DNA of 64,000 nucleotides from Pleurostoma richardsiae (lineage: Eukaryota > Ascomycota > Sordariomycetes > Calosphaeriales > Pleurostomataceae): assembly GCA_030052745.1 (NCBI GenBank), contig JANBVO010000008.1, forward strand, positions 248,001 through 312,000. The letters are read 5' to 3'. The position numbers and the translations under genes were made by a program. Under the pieces are notes generated by a model, which was given only the letters and a program-made list of their open reading frames with translations, was not told the DNA's origin and ran no database searches. Shown piece by piece: positions 22,019 through 34,298 of the stretch; position 1 is the stretch's first letter, and each line of letters starts with the position of its first letter.

Positions 22019-24930
22019 TGTGTGAGGTTCTCGCTTCTCTTGTGAAAACAGGAGGACTTTGCGGAAGTAAGTAGAGGCCGGAACCAGGCAAAGAACAAAG
22101 CGAAGACTGGCGCCCAAAGGAGAAAGTCTGGACACAACAGGACCACACTCACGGATCAAGAACAGGTGGGCCGACAGTGGTTTTATACATCCTTCTTGGC
22201 AATATATCCGGGAACCATCAGCAGAGTCTCGGTGACACCCTGAGTGGAGCAGGATCCCCCTCCTGTCCAGCACCCGCGCAAATCAGGTTGATCATGGCTG
22301 CATTCCGGTAGTGAAAACGTGCACACCAACCTTTATCCTGGATTGAACATACTCTCCCCAGCTGCGACCCAGCCTGTAGGATGAGCAGACATATGCGAGC
22401 TTACAAGGGTGAGGGGTAAATGAACCCAGGCATCAGGGCATGCAACATGCAGTTGATTCCACCACCCCGGGTGGATGGTGAGAAAAGTCTGGCCAGGTAC
22501 TCGAGAAGTGTTGACAAGCCTCTACCGCCCTGCCCTAGGGTGAATGTGTATGCTCGCTCCCTTGAGATATTGATCCACTTGGAGCGCGACTCAAGGGACG
22601 AGTACCGGGGATACACCGAACTTGACAAGACCAGGAAACCAGTGAAGAGTCACCAGCGGTGTAATTTTGATCTCACGCAGACATGTCCGACGTAATGGAC
22701 TCCGGGATCCGGCGAATAGCAGGGTGTCGCTGAAGTGCTCGTGACGATCGGTGAGGCCCGTCTCCAGAGCCCCAGCTAGATGCGGAGATAGCAGCGGTCT
22801 AGTCCAGCGGGCTAGAAACAAAACTTGGGGTTGAAGTTGGGGGTACTCCAGCCGAAATGAGGGGTGAAGTGTGGAGTGGACGCGGAGAAGGGAAAAAAGG
22901 GAAGGGAGAGCGGCTTCGCGGCACATCTCCGAGTGCACAGTAGCGCTGCTGATCGTCCCTGCCGGGTGCTCGCATTTAGCCTGAATACACCAGAGCTATT
23001 CCCAGTGCTGCCCGATTGGTCCCTCTCTTCAACTGGGGATGCTCATAAGGGAAATTCTGCTGGTTCCCCGCGATCTGGGTGATGATAGCGCCCAGCGTAT
23101 CGGCCCTATTGTCGGTTGCTCGTGCAGGCGGTGGTCTCCTTGCCCTAGGAAGTGGCCGCGGGCGCACCAGTAGCTGTCCCATTCTACCGGTCGGCCGAGA
23201 GCCACGGGAGTTTTCACCCATTGGGTGAAAACACTCCGGCTTCATCGCTCCGTAGGAGAGAGCTAGATGGGGGTGTGGGGGTAAGAGCGAGGAGACGCGC
23301 ACCAGAGTAGTCGCCGCCGCCGGCTCCATGCCTGGCGCGCATTGTGCCGTAGAGATCGGATGTCAGACATGTCAAGCCACAATCTGTGGTCATTGGCGGC
23401 TTGCTTACTGTCTTCCACCCAAGTCCAAATTCGCCTTTCTAACGCATGGCAGGTTTCTCCCGGCGAGGACGACTGGCACTGGCCCGGTCTTGGAATCGAG
23501 GCGAAGGGGCAATACGCGCTTCACTATAATCTACCCCAGTGTCCGCCGCGAAATGTTTGACTGGGACGACGTGCTGTGGGGCCCATGCTGCTCTTATTTG
23601 TCCGAGGTCATCATGAGGCCAGCTCATGACGCCGACATAGACCCGAGACTGGAAGATCAGGCCCTTCCTCTCATCAGATTACAGTAAATACTACAATGAC
23701 AAAGGATTTGCTCCATGCTGGCTTCTGGATAGACCTCGCGGGGTCAAGAGTCGCTTCCAATATGAGACCTGAAGGCCCCTTGCAACCATTGAACGAGAGT
23801 CGGGCTCCTCGTGGCAGGATCTAGACCGCCCGCTTAGTGGGTATCATGATACTACTGTGTAACACGAAGAAACAACTGTTATCACTTTACGACCTAGCAT
23901 GGGTGACGAGTGCGATATCTGAACAATCGTGACCTCCACCCTCATATTGCCCGGGGGATTATCCTCGGCGTTCCGAAGAGATAAACCTTAGCGCGATTTG
24001 ACCTGAGAGACAATCCCAGCGGGCGCGCTGACAGCCGGGACGCTGCAAGAATTCAAGCAGATCCGGCCGAAGAACGTCCGCATCTCGCCCGAAGGTCGTT
24101 CCGAGCTAGGTCAAAGGGTTCGGATCCGCAACCTGGGCCATGGAGGCTACCGAGCGGATCTGTCCAGGGACAACGGGGAGGCAATAGTAGCATACTGACA
24201 CTCCTCACGGCCCGGGGAGCATCATGAAACAAGTTGAGCTGACCTCCAAGCTGCACGTCCGCAAGTGTTAGGAAACTGTAGCCAAATGTTTCAGTAGAAC
24301 TTTACTAGGCAAGCGGGTTACGGCGGAGCTAGACGACGCCCACGGCCTGGCTGCGGAAAGTGCGGATGGTCGAACTATGGTCGGAACCTCCCTAATCGGC
24401 GTAAGTTCAGCAATAAGGCAGCAGCGCGCGAAATCGGCGTAGGATGGCTGCCATTCCCCCCCCTAGACTCCTGTCCGTTCTCGCGATACGCTACCACCAG
24501 GTCGCGGTACAACAGCGAGAATCGAGACTTTTGGAAGCGAGAGCGCCATCCTTTGGAAGCAGAAAGACTGCTCTTTGGGCTCTAAGGCTGTCTTCCGTCC
24601 TCTCGGAGCGGTCATGGAGCCTCAGGGTGAATAGGCGTACGAACACACGGAACCGTCCGCGACGTCGACTGGTGGAACGAGGCGGGGCGTCAGTCGCGCG
24701 TCAAACGGCCGCAAGTCTCCTAAGCACAGAGTTCTTGTATTTGCGGGCCTGAAAGGTCACTCGGCTATCGGCTAGCTGTGCAGAGACGCTGCAGCAGTCT
24801 TCGAGTCGTCCGCTGACGAACTGGTGTTGGCCGATGATGCAAAGAGGAGATGGAGGTTGATAGGCACAAGAATGCAAGTATCCCGCCGGCCGAAATTGCT
24901 GCTGGGGATACATGGTCCCACAGAAGCGAG
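22019..24930. other. Intergenic region upstream of the sugar porter
   Basis: Nearly 3 kb without a supported gene. It includes the promoter of the minus-strand sugar porter. The only clear structure is a 23-bp perfect palindrome at 23210-23232. Several open frames exist on both strands but none shows family features or coherent splice sites. Confidence 0.5.
23210..23232. promoter_or_regulatory. 23-bp perfect palindrome, candidate operator
   Basis: Two 11-bp arms (GTTTTCACCCA and TGGGTGAAAAC) are exact reverse complements around a single T. It sits about 1.2 kb upstream of the sugar porter start. The dyad would suit a dimeric DNA-binding protein; which one is unknown. Confidence 0.5.
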
Positions 24931-24937
24931 GAATCAG

Positions 24938-24975
24938 CCAATCAGGACCCAAGCACGTGAGTGCGGCCATAAATA
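24938..24975 (+). promoter_or_regulatory. Putative promoter: CCAAT box, CACGTG box, TATA-like element
   Basis: CCAAT (24938-24942), CACGTG (24954-24959) and ATAAATA (24969-24975) follow each other in the spacing expected of a promoter. After them the plus strand becomes very C/T-rich. I infer transcription of the Myb-like gene may begin just downstream. Confidence 0.4.
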
Positions 24976-26680
24976 GCGACAGCGCTAGTCCCCATGTGGC
25001 TCGCCAATTTTGTGTAGACGCGCGCTTCCAGGACCCTCCACTTCGTCTCTTTTGACCTCCCCTCCATCTTCCCTCCCTCGTCCTCCCGATTCTCCTGTCG
25101 AGAGGAGCCAATCCCCCCCCCCCCTGCCGTCCGAATCAGCTCTTCCTCTGTTTCACGAAATCTGGAGGGCTCCATCTCCTCACTGTCATTCGTTCGCCGG
25201 CCGACCTCTCGATCTTAGCGTTGAACGGTGGGTCAACTGGCACGCAAGATACCCCGCCTGCGCCCTCCGTTCTGCGGACAGATCAGGTACCGCTACGACC
25301 AAGAGGCGGCGGCAGCATATCTCCTATCTGCCCACGTACGAATCATGCAATGCAACTGTCCCTCCAATCTCGGCAGTCTCGCCAGTAGCGATACGCTTTT
25401 CGGCTATCCGGATATCAAGGAGGTCTCTCGCCCAGGTGCCAGTGCACCGGGATCTTGCTGCGAACCATCGATGCCGCGTCTTTGTTCACGCTTGACGTTG
25501 CTTCGAGTGGGCTGTTTCTGACGCCGCCTCAGACAGTCTGTCTGTCGAAGATTGTCCAAGGTGGCTCTACAATCGGCTTACCCAGCATTTGTCTGGCGGT
25601 CCTCGGAGATCAGAAGGCGGTACCCTGAAGCTGCCCTCAGCAGGCTGGCGGCTACTCGTGCCAACTCTTTCCTCCTAGCTATTTTTGAGCCTCTCATGCT
25701 GAGCTCGGCACGCCATTTCCGTCCCTGCATTGTTCCAAGTTACCCACATATGCCGTAGGACACCTTGCAGATCGGTTCCTATGTACCTTATCCTGTGCCA
25801 GAGTAGTGCTGCTCGTTCAAGCTGTGAGATCTGCAAGCTGTGTCCCCTCCGGAGCTTCTTCACCCCAGCTCCATACGCTGACAGCTTTAGCCGCCCTCCA
25901 AGCTCCTCTCCGCGATGGGTCCACAACTGGCCCCCTTGGTAGCCGCCCGTCTCCAGACAGACGCCATTCCGAAACCCGTCAGCCAATATCAGCGGCCAGA
26001 TGCTCCTCTTCTCTTCCTTTCAGACACACGAACATGGTTTCATGACACAAGGCGCCGCTAACTTCCCCCCGTTTCAGATGCGCGGACCAAGTCAAGTCGC
26101 TCGTTGTACCTGCGATCCGACCTCATTCCCAGAGCAGATCAGAGCGGCCGTGGTCTTTGGTGTTACCTTTGTTCCTCTCTCCCATCTCGCCCTCGACATC
26201 AGATTGCTTTATAAGAGAGAGCCCTGTGTCGAGGCCCGCTGTCGCAGCCTGTTTCTCTTCTCCTCGTGTCCCTTACTCTTTCAGCCTCTTCTCATCCTCG
26301 ACCTCTGTCTTTTCCTTTTATTTCCTTGCCTCTCCTGTTTCCTTCCTTTCCTATTTCGTCTCCTTGGTCTCCGTCTTCACCGTCTCAGTCATTGCCGGCC
26401 AGCCATTCGTTCGACACAGGTTGACCAGGTCCCATCAAGAGACCTGACCGAGCCCATTTCAAAATTATCTTTCGGGTTAGACGTTTTGGCCGCCTAGGTT
26501 CAAGCATTCGCTTTGAACGACTCGACCATCAGCGTACTAATCGTAATCGGACTCTCGCTGCTCACATAACGACACTAAATACGACGTATCTCATCTATTT
26601 CACTTGTTTCACTCGCTTTATTGCCGATCTCCTGCCGTCCGGGATCGGCGTTACCTTCAAGCAAGACGTGTGAGTTGAGC
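24976..26680 (+). other. Long pyrimidine-rich probable leader of the Myb-like gene
   Basis: About 1.7 kb of C/T-rich plus-strand sequence with a 12-C run (25113-25124) and dense TCTC tracts at 26150-26400. It contains ATG-initiated frames, the longest at 26000-26497, which would act as upstream open frames unless removed by splicing. No family is recognisable in them. Confidence 0.4.
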
Positions 26681-27864
26681 ATGCCGAAGCTCACTCGCGC
26701 TCCATCACATCACCGCTACTCGACCGGCATGCCACTATCGCTCGCCCCTTCTCAGACCGCCATGTCTTACTACAACCGCCCACAAGTCTCGCAGGTCGCC
26801 GCGACCGACTACTACGGCAACGTTGCTTCCACAGCAGCGCAGGCCAATATTAGCGTCCCAACTTACGACAGCTACGCCGTGGCGCCCATCACAATAGCTT
26901 CAATGCCCTCCACGGTTGCGGTAGCACCCGACCTCAACCGGATGCCTTCTCTTCCGTCACAACACCGCGCCTCATCAGGCGCCTGGAACGCCCAGGACGA
27001 CAATACCCTGCTCTCCGCACGGGCGCAGGGCCAAAATTGGGCCCAGATCCAGCAGAACTACTTTCCGGGCAAGACGCCCAACGCGTGCCGGAAGCGGCAC
27101 GAGCGGCTGATGGAGCGGAAGGGTGCGGATGACTGGGACGCACGCAAGCTGGAGCGCATGGCTAAGGAATACATGAGCGTGCGCAAGGAGATTTGGACCC
27201 CGCTGGCGTTGAGGCTGGGCGAAAAATGGAACGTCGTTGAGCATAAGGTGAGTACTAGTCGCTGTCTCTTAATATACGGGAGCGGGCATCAACTTTGAAG
27301 GGCAAGAGCTGATAATGTGCTCTGCAGTGCATGTCCAACGGCCTGAAGAACCTCCAGTCCTCAGCCCGCGCCCACTCCCGCCGCGAGCGCCTCGAGGCGG
27401 GACAGCCCATCCATCCCTACGACGACGACAGCGGCATCAGCGGCATTGACCTGACACCCGTCGACGGTCTGGACGACTACGGCAGCCCCGGCGCCAGCGC
27501 CGCGGGTTCGTCGGCCAGCGGCGCTAGCGGCAGCAGCACTGCCTCTCAGAGCTTCTCTTCCGCCACGCCGGGCATGCACGCTCAGCAGCAACAACAGCAT
27601 CCTGGGGCCAACAGTTACGCGGCGTACGGCTACGCCAGCGGGGTCGGCCCCGTCCACCACCCGCACCACGGTTACACGTCATCAGTCGGATCGACCGGGA
27701 CGGCGGGTGGGTACGTCGGGAACCCGGGGCATCAGGGTCATGGCGGCCACCACTCCCAGTCCGCGAGTCCCTACATGGGCCACGGCAATAGGATGCCGAG
27801 CGTTGACATGGGCATCGGTGCTATCATCAACCGCCCACCCGGGAACCAGGCCACCGGCGTGTAG
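26681..27864 (+). CDS. Myb-like DNA-binding protein
   Basis: Model join(26681-27247, 27328-27864), 367 residues, one 80-bp intron in phase. Residues about 100-145 form a Myb/SANT helix set (W-N-A-Q-D-D-N-T-L-L, W-A-Q-I, C-R-K-R-H-E-R-L-M), and a second, more divergent repeat follows (about 152-200; W-D-A-R-K-L, W-T-P-L-A, K-W-N-V-V-E-H-K-C). The intron splits the recognition helix of repeat 2. The C-terminal third is low-complexity (Ser, Gly, His, Gln) and ends with histidine-glycine repeats. It is probably a nuclear regulator; closely similar proteins occur across filamentous ascomycetes, but I cannot name its targets. The long upstream leader suggests translational or developmental control. 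An alternative start (M-S-Y-Y-N, 26762) matches some homologues better. Confidence 0.85.
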
Positions 27865-28670
27865 TATCTCGATGTCTTTCTTTTTGTTCGGCTTCTGTTG
27901 GCTCCCTAACCCAGGCTCTCCTTTGGTGTTTGATTTCATCTTGTCTGCAACACTCTGGCCAGTATCTGTACTGGAACTTTTCTGCCTGGGCTTTTTCACT
28001 CGCTATCCTCACGTCATCTCATGACTTTCATTATTCCCCATCTGTCGCTTATAAAAGGGCGGTGACGGTCCGGTCTTTGCAAATGGGGACCACGAGAGGC
28101 GGCACATTGGCGTTCTGCGGCGCGTAAGGGACGGGAGAAAAGAGGCGTTTCTGGATACCTGCCACGTCTGCACGCTCTGCACAGTCTGCTTTTATTTTTC
28201 CTTGTTTTCTATCTGTCAGGGGTTGGGTCATGGACACTTAGATGGGAGGTACCACACTATCGAACGTTCCTTAATGAAGGCATTTTGAACGAGGGGAGCT
28301 CGTTCAGCGCGGGGGTCACAGACGACGAAACGAGGCTGGGAGGCAGCACTGTAACAGTAGATTATAGATCCCTGGGAGGCGGGCATGCATGTCCAAAAAG
28401 CGTTTGGGATGCTGGTGAGAATGCGAGATGCGAATGGTTCGTGATTTTATAACTGTCTCTCCCTAAAAATCGCACCTATCGTGACACCAGCCGTCCTCGA
28501 CTGTCCCCGTTCACAGGCCAATTACCTCCGCTGTTATACAACAGGTCCAGCACGCCTCACCACCTCTGAGGTACAGGTCCAGTCTGCAGACGCTTCATCA
28601 TGCTTCCCGATGCTCCTCAGCGAACTCGAATGCTCGCAGAACCAACCCCTTTCAATAAGGTATGAGTATC
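27865..28670. other. Convergent 3' flanks
   Basis: Contains the 3' ends of the Myb-like gene (plus) and COX10 (minus). No gene or structured RNA is evident. Confidence 0.5.
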
Positions 28671-30278
28671 TTACACCTTCGTTGACGCCGGTAGTGGCGT
28701 CGGAATTACATCAACACCATCCACCCCTTCATCATCGTCATCCTCCCACTCCTCATCCTCCTCCTCCGGTGCGCCGACTACGCTCCTCCATACCCTCGTC
28801 CACATCCCCTTCTTCTGCAGAAGCGCCAGGACCATCACGACAGGCAGGTGCCACACGCTGGCCCAGAACAGGCCCCTCGCGGAGCCCCTGGCACCCTCGA
28901 GCCGCCAGAACCGCACCGCCTCCCTGACCAGCCACAGGTTGACGGGGAGGCTCGTGGCCGCGAACGTCCACTCGGTGACGCCCGCGGCGCACAGGCCGAC
29001 GCACAGCGGCACATAGACGAGGCTGTAGCGCAGGGCGACGCGGGCGTTGCGCGCCGGGTTGACCCAGCAGAGCATGCGCAGGCCGGCGGCCTTGTACTCC
29101 TCGCGCACGCCCCAGGACAGCGCCATGAAGTGCGGGAACTGCCAGGCGAAGAGCAGCCCCGCGAGCAGCCAGCCGCCGGCGCTGGAGCCGTCGGAGGCGA
29201 AGAGCAGCTCGCGGAAGGAGCCGTCGCCGGTGGCGGACTCGCCGGCGGCGGCGGCCCAGCCCATCAGCGGGGGGATCCCGCCGACGAGGGCGCCGACCCA
29301 GGTGTTGAGCCAGGAGAGGCGCTTCATGGGGGTGTAGACGCCGGCGTAGAGGGCGATGTTGGCGGCGCCGAGGAAGGCGACGGTGGGGTTGACGCCCAGG
29401 TACAGGGCGGCGGTGCCGGTGGCGCCGGCGATGATAGCGAAGAGGAGGGCCGCACGGCGGGTGATGATGGCGCGGACGAGCGGTCGATTGCGCGTCCTGG
29501 ACATGAGGGAGTCGGTGTCGGGCTCGTAGAGCATGTTGAGGGCGTTGGCGGAAGCGGAGCACAACGTCGTTCCGGTAGTGAGGAAGAGAAGGGTCAGCGG
29601 GCTAAGGGACGGGGCGTCGGCGATGGCGGCTGTCGGGGAGAGGAAGGACGGGACGGGATAGAGCGCGTAGGGCGCCATGGCCGTCAGCACGACGAGTACA
29701 GTCAGCCGAGGCTTTGAGAGGGAGAGCAGCGCCGAAAGGTGTCGCCGGATAGAGTTTGCAGGGTGCGCTGCTGCGACGTTGGTGAGGGTCGTGGAGGAGT
29801 TCTGCGGAAGTATCGACGCGTCGGACACAGACGCCGAGCTCGTTCCATCTCCTTCTGATCCATCCGCCGCCGCGGCAGCTGCAGCCTCTGCTTCTCTAGC
29901 TGCACGACGAGCAGCTTGCCGCCGTCGGTGGGGTAATAACTCGGCATTGGGTGGTGTGGGCGTCGATGTCGAGGCTGCTGACGGAGCTAGCTCCCCATGT
30001 GATGTTGAGATGGCTGTAGCGGCGGTCGTGGGTGACGTCGCCACCGATTTCTGCGACGAGACCTCGCGTGTCGAGGCGCTGAACCTGTCTAGGAGGCCAT
30101 TGGACAGGAAGTAGCCCGCCTTGAGGCGCGGGGAAGGCGTCGTCACAGCAGAGACCGCCGCGCGAGGGGAGGCCGCCCTGGAGAACGGCCGCTCGGACTG
30201 GCGGACCAGCCGGCGGCTGCACTGCCGACAGACATTCTGGGAGATGCGCAGGTGGAGGGACAATCCGGCAGGTCGCAT
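28671..30278 (-). CDS. COX10: Protohaem IX farnesyltransferase, mitochondrial
   Basis: A single exon of 535 residues. The enzyme adds a farnesyl group to haem b, giving haem O for cytochrome c oxidase, in the mitochondrial inner membrane. UbiA-family motifs are clear: A-N-A-L-N-M-L-Y-E-P-D-T-D is the first Asp-rich prenyl-diphosphate site (N-x3-D-x3-D type), followed by R-T-R-N-R-P-L-V; Y-T-P-M-K-R and G-A-L-V-G-G-I-P-P-L-M-G-W mark the second half. About eight hydrophobic segments are visible. The N-terminus (M-R-P-A-G-L-S-L-H-L-R) is basic and serine-rich, as expected of a mitochondrial presequence, followed by a long low-complexity alanine/serine linker. The frame is open upstream to 30647, but the ATG at 30278 begins the presequence-like segment. 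The tail is acidic (E/D-rich). Confidence 0.95.
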   Translation of the reverse strand: MRPAGLSLHLRISQNVCRQCSRRLVRQSERPFSRAASPRAAVSAVTTPSPRLKAGYFLSNGLLDRFSASTREVSSQKSVATSPTTAATAISTSHGELAPSAASTSTPTPPNAELLPHRRRQAARRAAREAEAAAAAAADGSEGDGTSSASVSDASILPQNSSTTLTNVAAAHPANSIRRHLSALLSLSKPRLTVLVVLTAMAPYALYPVPSFLSPTAAIADAPSLSPLTLLFLTTGTTLCSASANALNMLYEPDTDSLMSRTRNRPLVRAIITRRAALLFAIIAGATGTAALYLGVNPTVAFLGAANIALYAGVYTPMKRLSWLNTWVGALVGGIPPLMGWAAAAGESATGDGSFRELLFASDGSSAGGWLLAGLLFAWQFPHFMALSWGVREEYKAAGLRMLCWVNPARNARVALRYSLVYVPLCVGLCAAGVTEWTFAATSLPVNLWLVREAVRFWRLEGARGSARGLFWASVWHLPVVMVLALLQKKGMWTRVWRSVVGAPEEEDEEWEDDDDEGVDGVDVIPTPLPASTKV

Positions 30279-31243
30279 CTTAGTCCGCTTGCCAAGGGGC
30301 TCACATCGTCCGATGCCGACGACGTCCAATGCCTTCTCCGAGCTATGCGTGGTGCGTGGTGGAGGCCGCGAAGCTTGGAGGTCGCGGTGGTCTGCTTTTT
30401 CGGCTCCCAGGTTTTCGCGCGCTGGGCTGGGCCGGGAATAAGCCACATGTGGCTGAAGCTCACACAGGGGTGCGTGCCGACGCAAGTAACTTTGGTGGCG
30501 CAGTCCAATGCTCTGGATGCCGGTGGCTCCCGTTGTCTGCGGCCCCCGAAAACCCGATTGACGGCCCGGTACATCTACCCGGCACCGGAAATCATGCACC
30601 GAATCGCTGTCACCATTACATACATAGTAGACTAGAGGCCCTGACAATCACACGACGTCTATTCATAGCGGCCAAGGAAAGACCGTATGTACTGCCTACC
30701 CGCTTTCATTAGGCGACGTCGTGCCACCATCCTATACCCAAGTGTTTCACTCGGGCTAGTGACGGTCGAGTGCTCTTCGCAGACGGCCACCCACGGTGTC
30801 CGGCTCGTGCAGCATTCCGTATCAACAGCCCACCGTTTCTATATCAACCTCTTGGATATCTGGGTTAGCGTAGCTGGTGCCTAAAGTCTCCGGAGTGCGA
30901 GATGAAAGAATTGCATCAGTAACAGTCCGCCGCAGAAGCATGGGTAATTATTTAGTCGCTGGAGTGCTTCGGCACGTTTGCGCACCCTTTCATCAACAGA
31001 AGTTCTCATAGTGTCTAGATCACCTACCTATCTGGGCGTAGAGAGCTTCGGTGCGTGAACGATGTGCGCTTCCAGCCCGGCGCGCTATACTCGCTCATGG
31101 AGCGGTCAGAGTTAGCGTGGAAACCGCAGTTGCCAGAGGGGATGGCGAAGTGTTTTATGGAGTCGCAGAACCCGAGCTATTAGTCGTGGCTGGATGATAT
31201 TACTAAGTGATCGCGCCCTTGATCTATACACACCGAGTGAAAA
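30279..31243. other. Intergenic region
   Basis: Holds the COX10 promoter and leader (next to 30278) and the 3' flank of the minus-strand unknown gene. The sequence of 30650-31240 shows no gene. Confidence 0.5.
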
Positions 31244-34200
31244 CTAAGAAAAGACGCCAGCTTGCAGGTACATCTCGAAGTCCACATTGCTGAGAGCATC
31301 ACCTGAATGCTCCTGCGCCGTAGAGACGCGGGGCCGCTTGCTTGACTGCCCTATAGCCTCCTGCTCAGGCAGCTTATCACGAAGCGGTCGCTTGCCCTTC
31401 GACGGCCCTGCCTTGAGTACTTCAGAGTCAGAATGTGGTGCAATGATCCGCTCGCCTGCCGGGCCGGCTTGAAGTAACCGCGATCCTCCTTCCGCTTCCC
31501 CCACTGGCGAGGCGTCTGTCTCAACAATGGCTTGCGGTGACCCGTTGGCACTGTTGTTGGAAGCACCTCGTTGCCTACTCGTCGTGCTCGGCCCGGTGTC
31601 ACGAGCGCGGACCAGGTTTCCGTTAGAATCCACGGTGACACTCACCTTGACCGCGTTCTCGGCGTTCTGAGGGGGATTTCGCCAGACCATAGAGCTGAGG
31701 CGGTGAAGCGGCCACACCGTCCCCGCATAGGAGAGAGCATCCATGAAATCGAAACCGGTTTCTTCTTCAGATATGACGTTTTCACTGAGTTTAAAATCCT
31801 TGGCCGTCCAGAATCCCGCATTTTCAGGCGGACTCGGGTCGTTCAGTGACTGGCTCTGTTCTGCAATCTCTCTGAGATGGTTGCGATATTTGGCCAGTCT
31901 AGGCGCCATAGACTGATCTTGGCATATGAACTTGCTAAGGTTCCCATCTCTAGCCCCCCAGCCGTGCTTACGGTGAAATCTTTTCACTCGCAGATGCCAG
32001 TCTAGGTGTGTCTCGAGAAGCGTAGCGAGCGGCAGCCCAATTTCCAGAACGGTCGGGTCCATAACGAAAACGCAGAGCTCGTCTCGGCGCCCTCCGGCCT
32101 TCCTAGGATCAGCCGTTGTGGCTAGCACGATATTCTTCTCCTCGAAGTCCGGCAGACCGGGCGGCAAGCCCCATAAGCACTCGTCTCCCTTGGGTAGTTC
32201 CGGGCAATCTTTCAGCTCTCCCGGCCGTGGGAGCTCTTCAAGGAGCGAGGAGACGCGGAACAACGACGATGATACCTCGACCATCTGTTCCATAAAGAGA
32301 TCAAACACAATATTCCGCGCCTTCGAACTCGGCGCAGACTTGACGACAACGTCGAGCCGGTGCCTGATCCCTTCTGGTGTCATCTCGGACAACAAGAGCT
32401 GCCAGTTGTCAGAATACTTCCCCCTTGGATTACCACCCATCATTGGCTCGATCCCGCTGTGGCGACAGACGCGAGCGACGCACGCCTTCAGTGTGTCTTG
32501 CGCTGTACACTGCTTGAGTAAGCTGTAGAGTGCCGCTACACCGTCATCGACCATGGGAAAGCCAGCCAAGGCGCTCCCAGGATGGCGCTGGAGGCCCGCG
32601 ATTTCCAGCAGGCGGTCAAGGAGGGACTCAGCTACTGCCAAGTAACTGAATTCCCGGGTTGGCTCCCAGGACGGCGTCAGGTAGGCCGTGATGGTCGTGA
32701 CGGTGAGGAAGACCTTGTCTTTCGGGTACCGGTCAGCACCTTCACGGCTTTTGTTGGTCCACATTTCCTCCATGGCGTCAAGTCCTCCCCGCCGGACGCG
32801 CCAAGCCTCGGTCAGGCACTTGAGAATCGAATCTGCCAGGGATTTTCGCTTGTCGGGGGAGAAGGAGCCCATAAGAGTTTCGAAGTTATCCTCCGTCACA
32901 TAGAGAGCGACAAAGAGGGATCGTACGTAGCGAGCATCACGAACGACACCGTACTGGCTGTCGTAATCTCTGAGAGGGTCTTTGGTCTTTGTTGCTCTCG
33001 AAGAGCCACAATTCACTTGGTTAAACCTCATCGAGGTACGAGTCTGGTGAACTATCGGCTTTGGCTCATGCTCGAACGCTTTAATAAGGCCGTGTATGAT
33101 GGCCCTACGGTAAATCTCACGCCCCCAGTCAACAATGTAGTCGATCATGAGCAAAAGTTGGAGTGCGTGGCTAGGTGAATGAATGCAGCCGTTCCATAGA
33201 GGAAGTATGTGCTTCAGGCGGTCGTTCAGTATAATGGACGTAACAAGGAAGTGGGATCCTCAACTTACGAGGTAGCATTCATCTGTGTCGTTGCCTTCGA
33301 GATACAGTACCGAGACACGCCAGTGGTTCCCTCGATGAGATACGCCCCAGGCGAGGGGGCCGGCTTCCCATTCTGTTGTTTCCCCTGCGTCCTGGCGCAA
33401 TCCCTCTTGGACCAACAGCTGCTGCGCCATTCTAGCCGCGGTCTCGTGCCGTATCCCCCCACGCCTTGCGTCACTTTCTTCCTCGTCGGGCTCGGATGCG
33501 AGGACAAGGAACGACAGAGGTAGCGTCTGACACGAGTACTTGTTTTGAAGAGGTCTCTCATTTGGTATTCGAAGGTTGTAAGTTTGGTGCGTCGTTTTCC
33601 TAGCACTCGACAACTTCGAGTACGAGTCATCGTCGTCGCTAAACTCCTCATCCGTCTCTTCCATGAACAGAGAACATAAGCCATGTACATTCCTAATGCA
33701 ACTACTCAGTGCTTCTGAACAAAGTGTGAAAGGTGACTCGAAACCATACTCTTCCTTGCTGCTACCACTGGCATCACATGAACAAGGCGCTCGCTTTGTT
33801 TGCTGATCCTTGAGGGCTGCTGCATATTCACTGCTGAGCCTCTCTGGGAGAGTGATGCGCTCGTCATTCCAAAGTCTGGCTCGGCATTTTTCGCTGCACA
33901 TGAAATTGATGTCAATTCCGCCCACAAAGTCACCGGGTTATCAAGATTACGCACCATTCAACCTCAACCGATAGGCGGGCCATAATTTCCGATCGCAGAA
34001 TTTCCCACTGTGACGAGTCCTCCTGTTGTTTCCCGGAGTCCAGTCGCTTGGCCGACCTGGCAATGAACTCGGCACGACATCGCATTTGGCTTCGCCATGG
34101 CTTGTGAAGTAGATCCGCACCTATGTAGCAGCGGTATTCGTCGATATCGGTCTCGCCGAGCTGCTGAACGTGTCGTAAAATAGCCTCGGAGATGCCTGAA

Positions 34201-34298
34201 CATGGTAGTGAGCCAGCGGAAAAAGAATCCGCTTCATCGTACTTCACTCTGACGCCTATATATCCTGATTCTAACTCTTCATCTAAGTTTACCGCCAT
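31244..34298 (-). CDS. Unrecognised 978-residue protein
   Basis: Model complement(31244-33211, 33269-33893, 33955-34298), all phases consistent (introns 57 and 61 bp). I do not recognise the family. The N-terminal exon is acidic. Exon 2 opens with C-E-K-C-R-A-R-L, contains another Cys pair (C-S-C), an acidic D/S tract (D-D-D-D-S) and W-R-V-S-V-L-Y-L-E-G. Exon 3 is mostly helical-looking and soluble, with H-I-L-P-L-W-N-G at its start. The C-terminal 150 residues are low-complexity and carry a basic nuclear-localisation-like patch (G-K-R-P-L-R-D-K, S-S-K-R-P-R-V). There are no membrane segments. It may be nuclear. It is divergently transcribed from the HET-domain gene 613 bp away, an arrangement seen in some fungal incompatibility pairs; any link is inference. 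Confidence 0.75.

Noticed and set aside
26000-26497. A 165-codon frame in the Myb gene leader as a separate gene
   Set aside because: Low-complexity Leu/Phe/Ser composition from a TTC/CTC tract; better explained as leader sequence.
28848-29717. A 289-codon plus-strand open frame opposite COX10
   Set aside because: It is the GC-rich antisense shadow of COX10, glycine/glutamate-biased with no family features.
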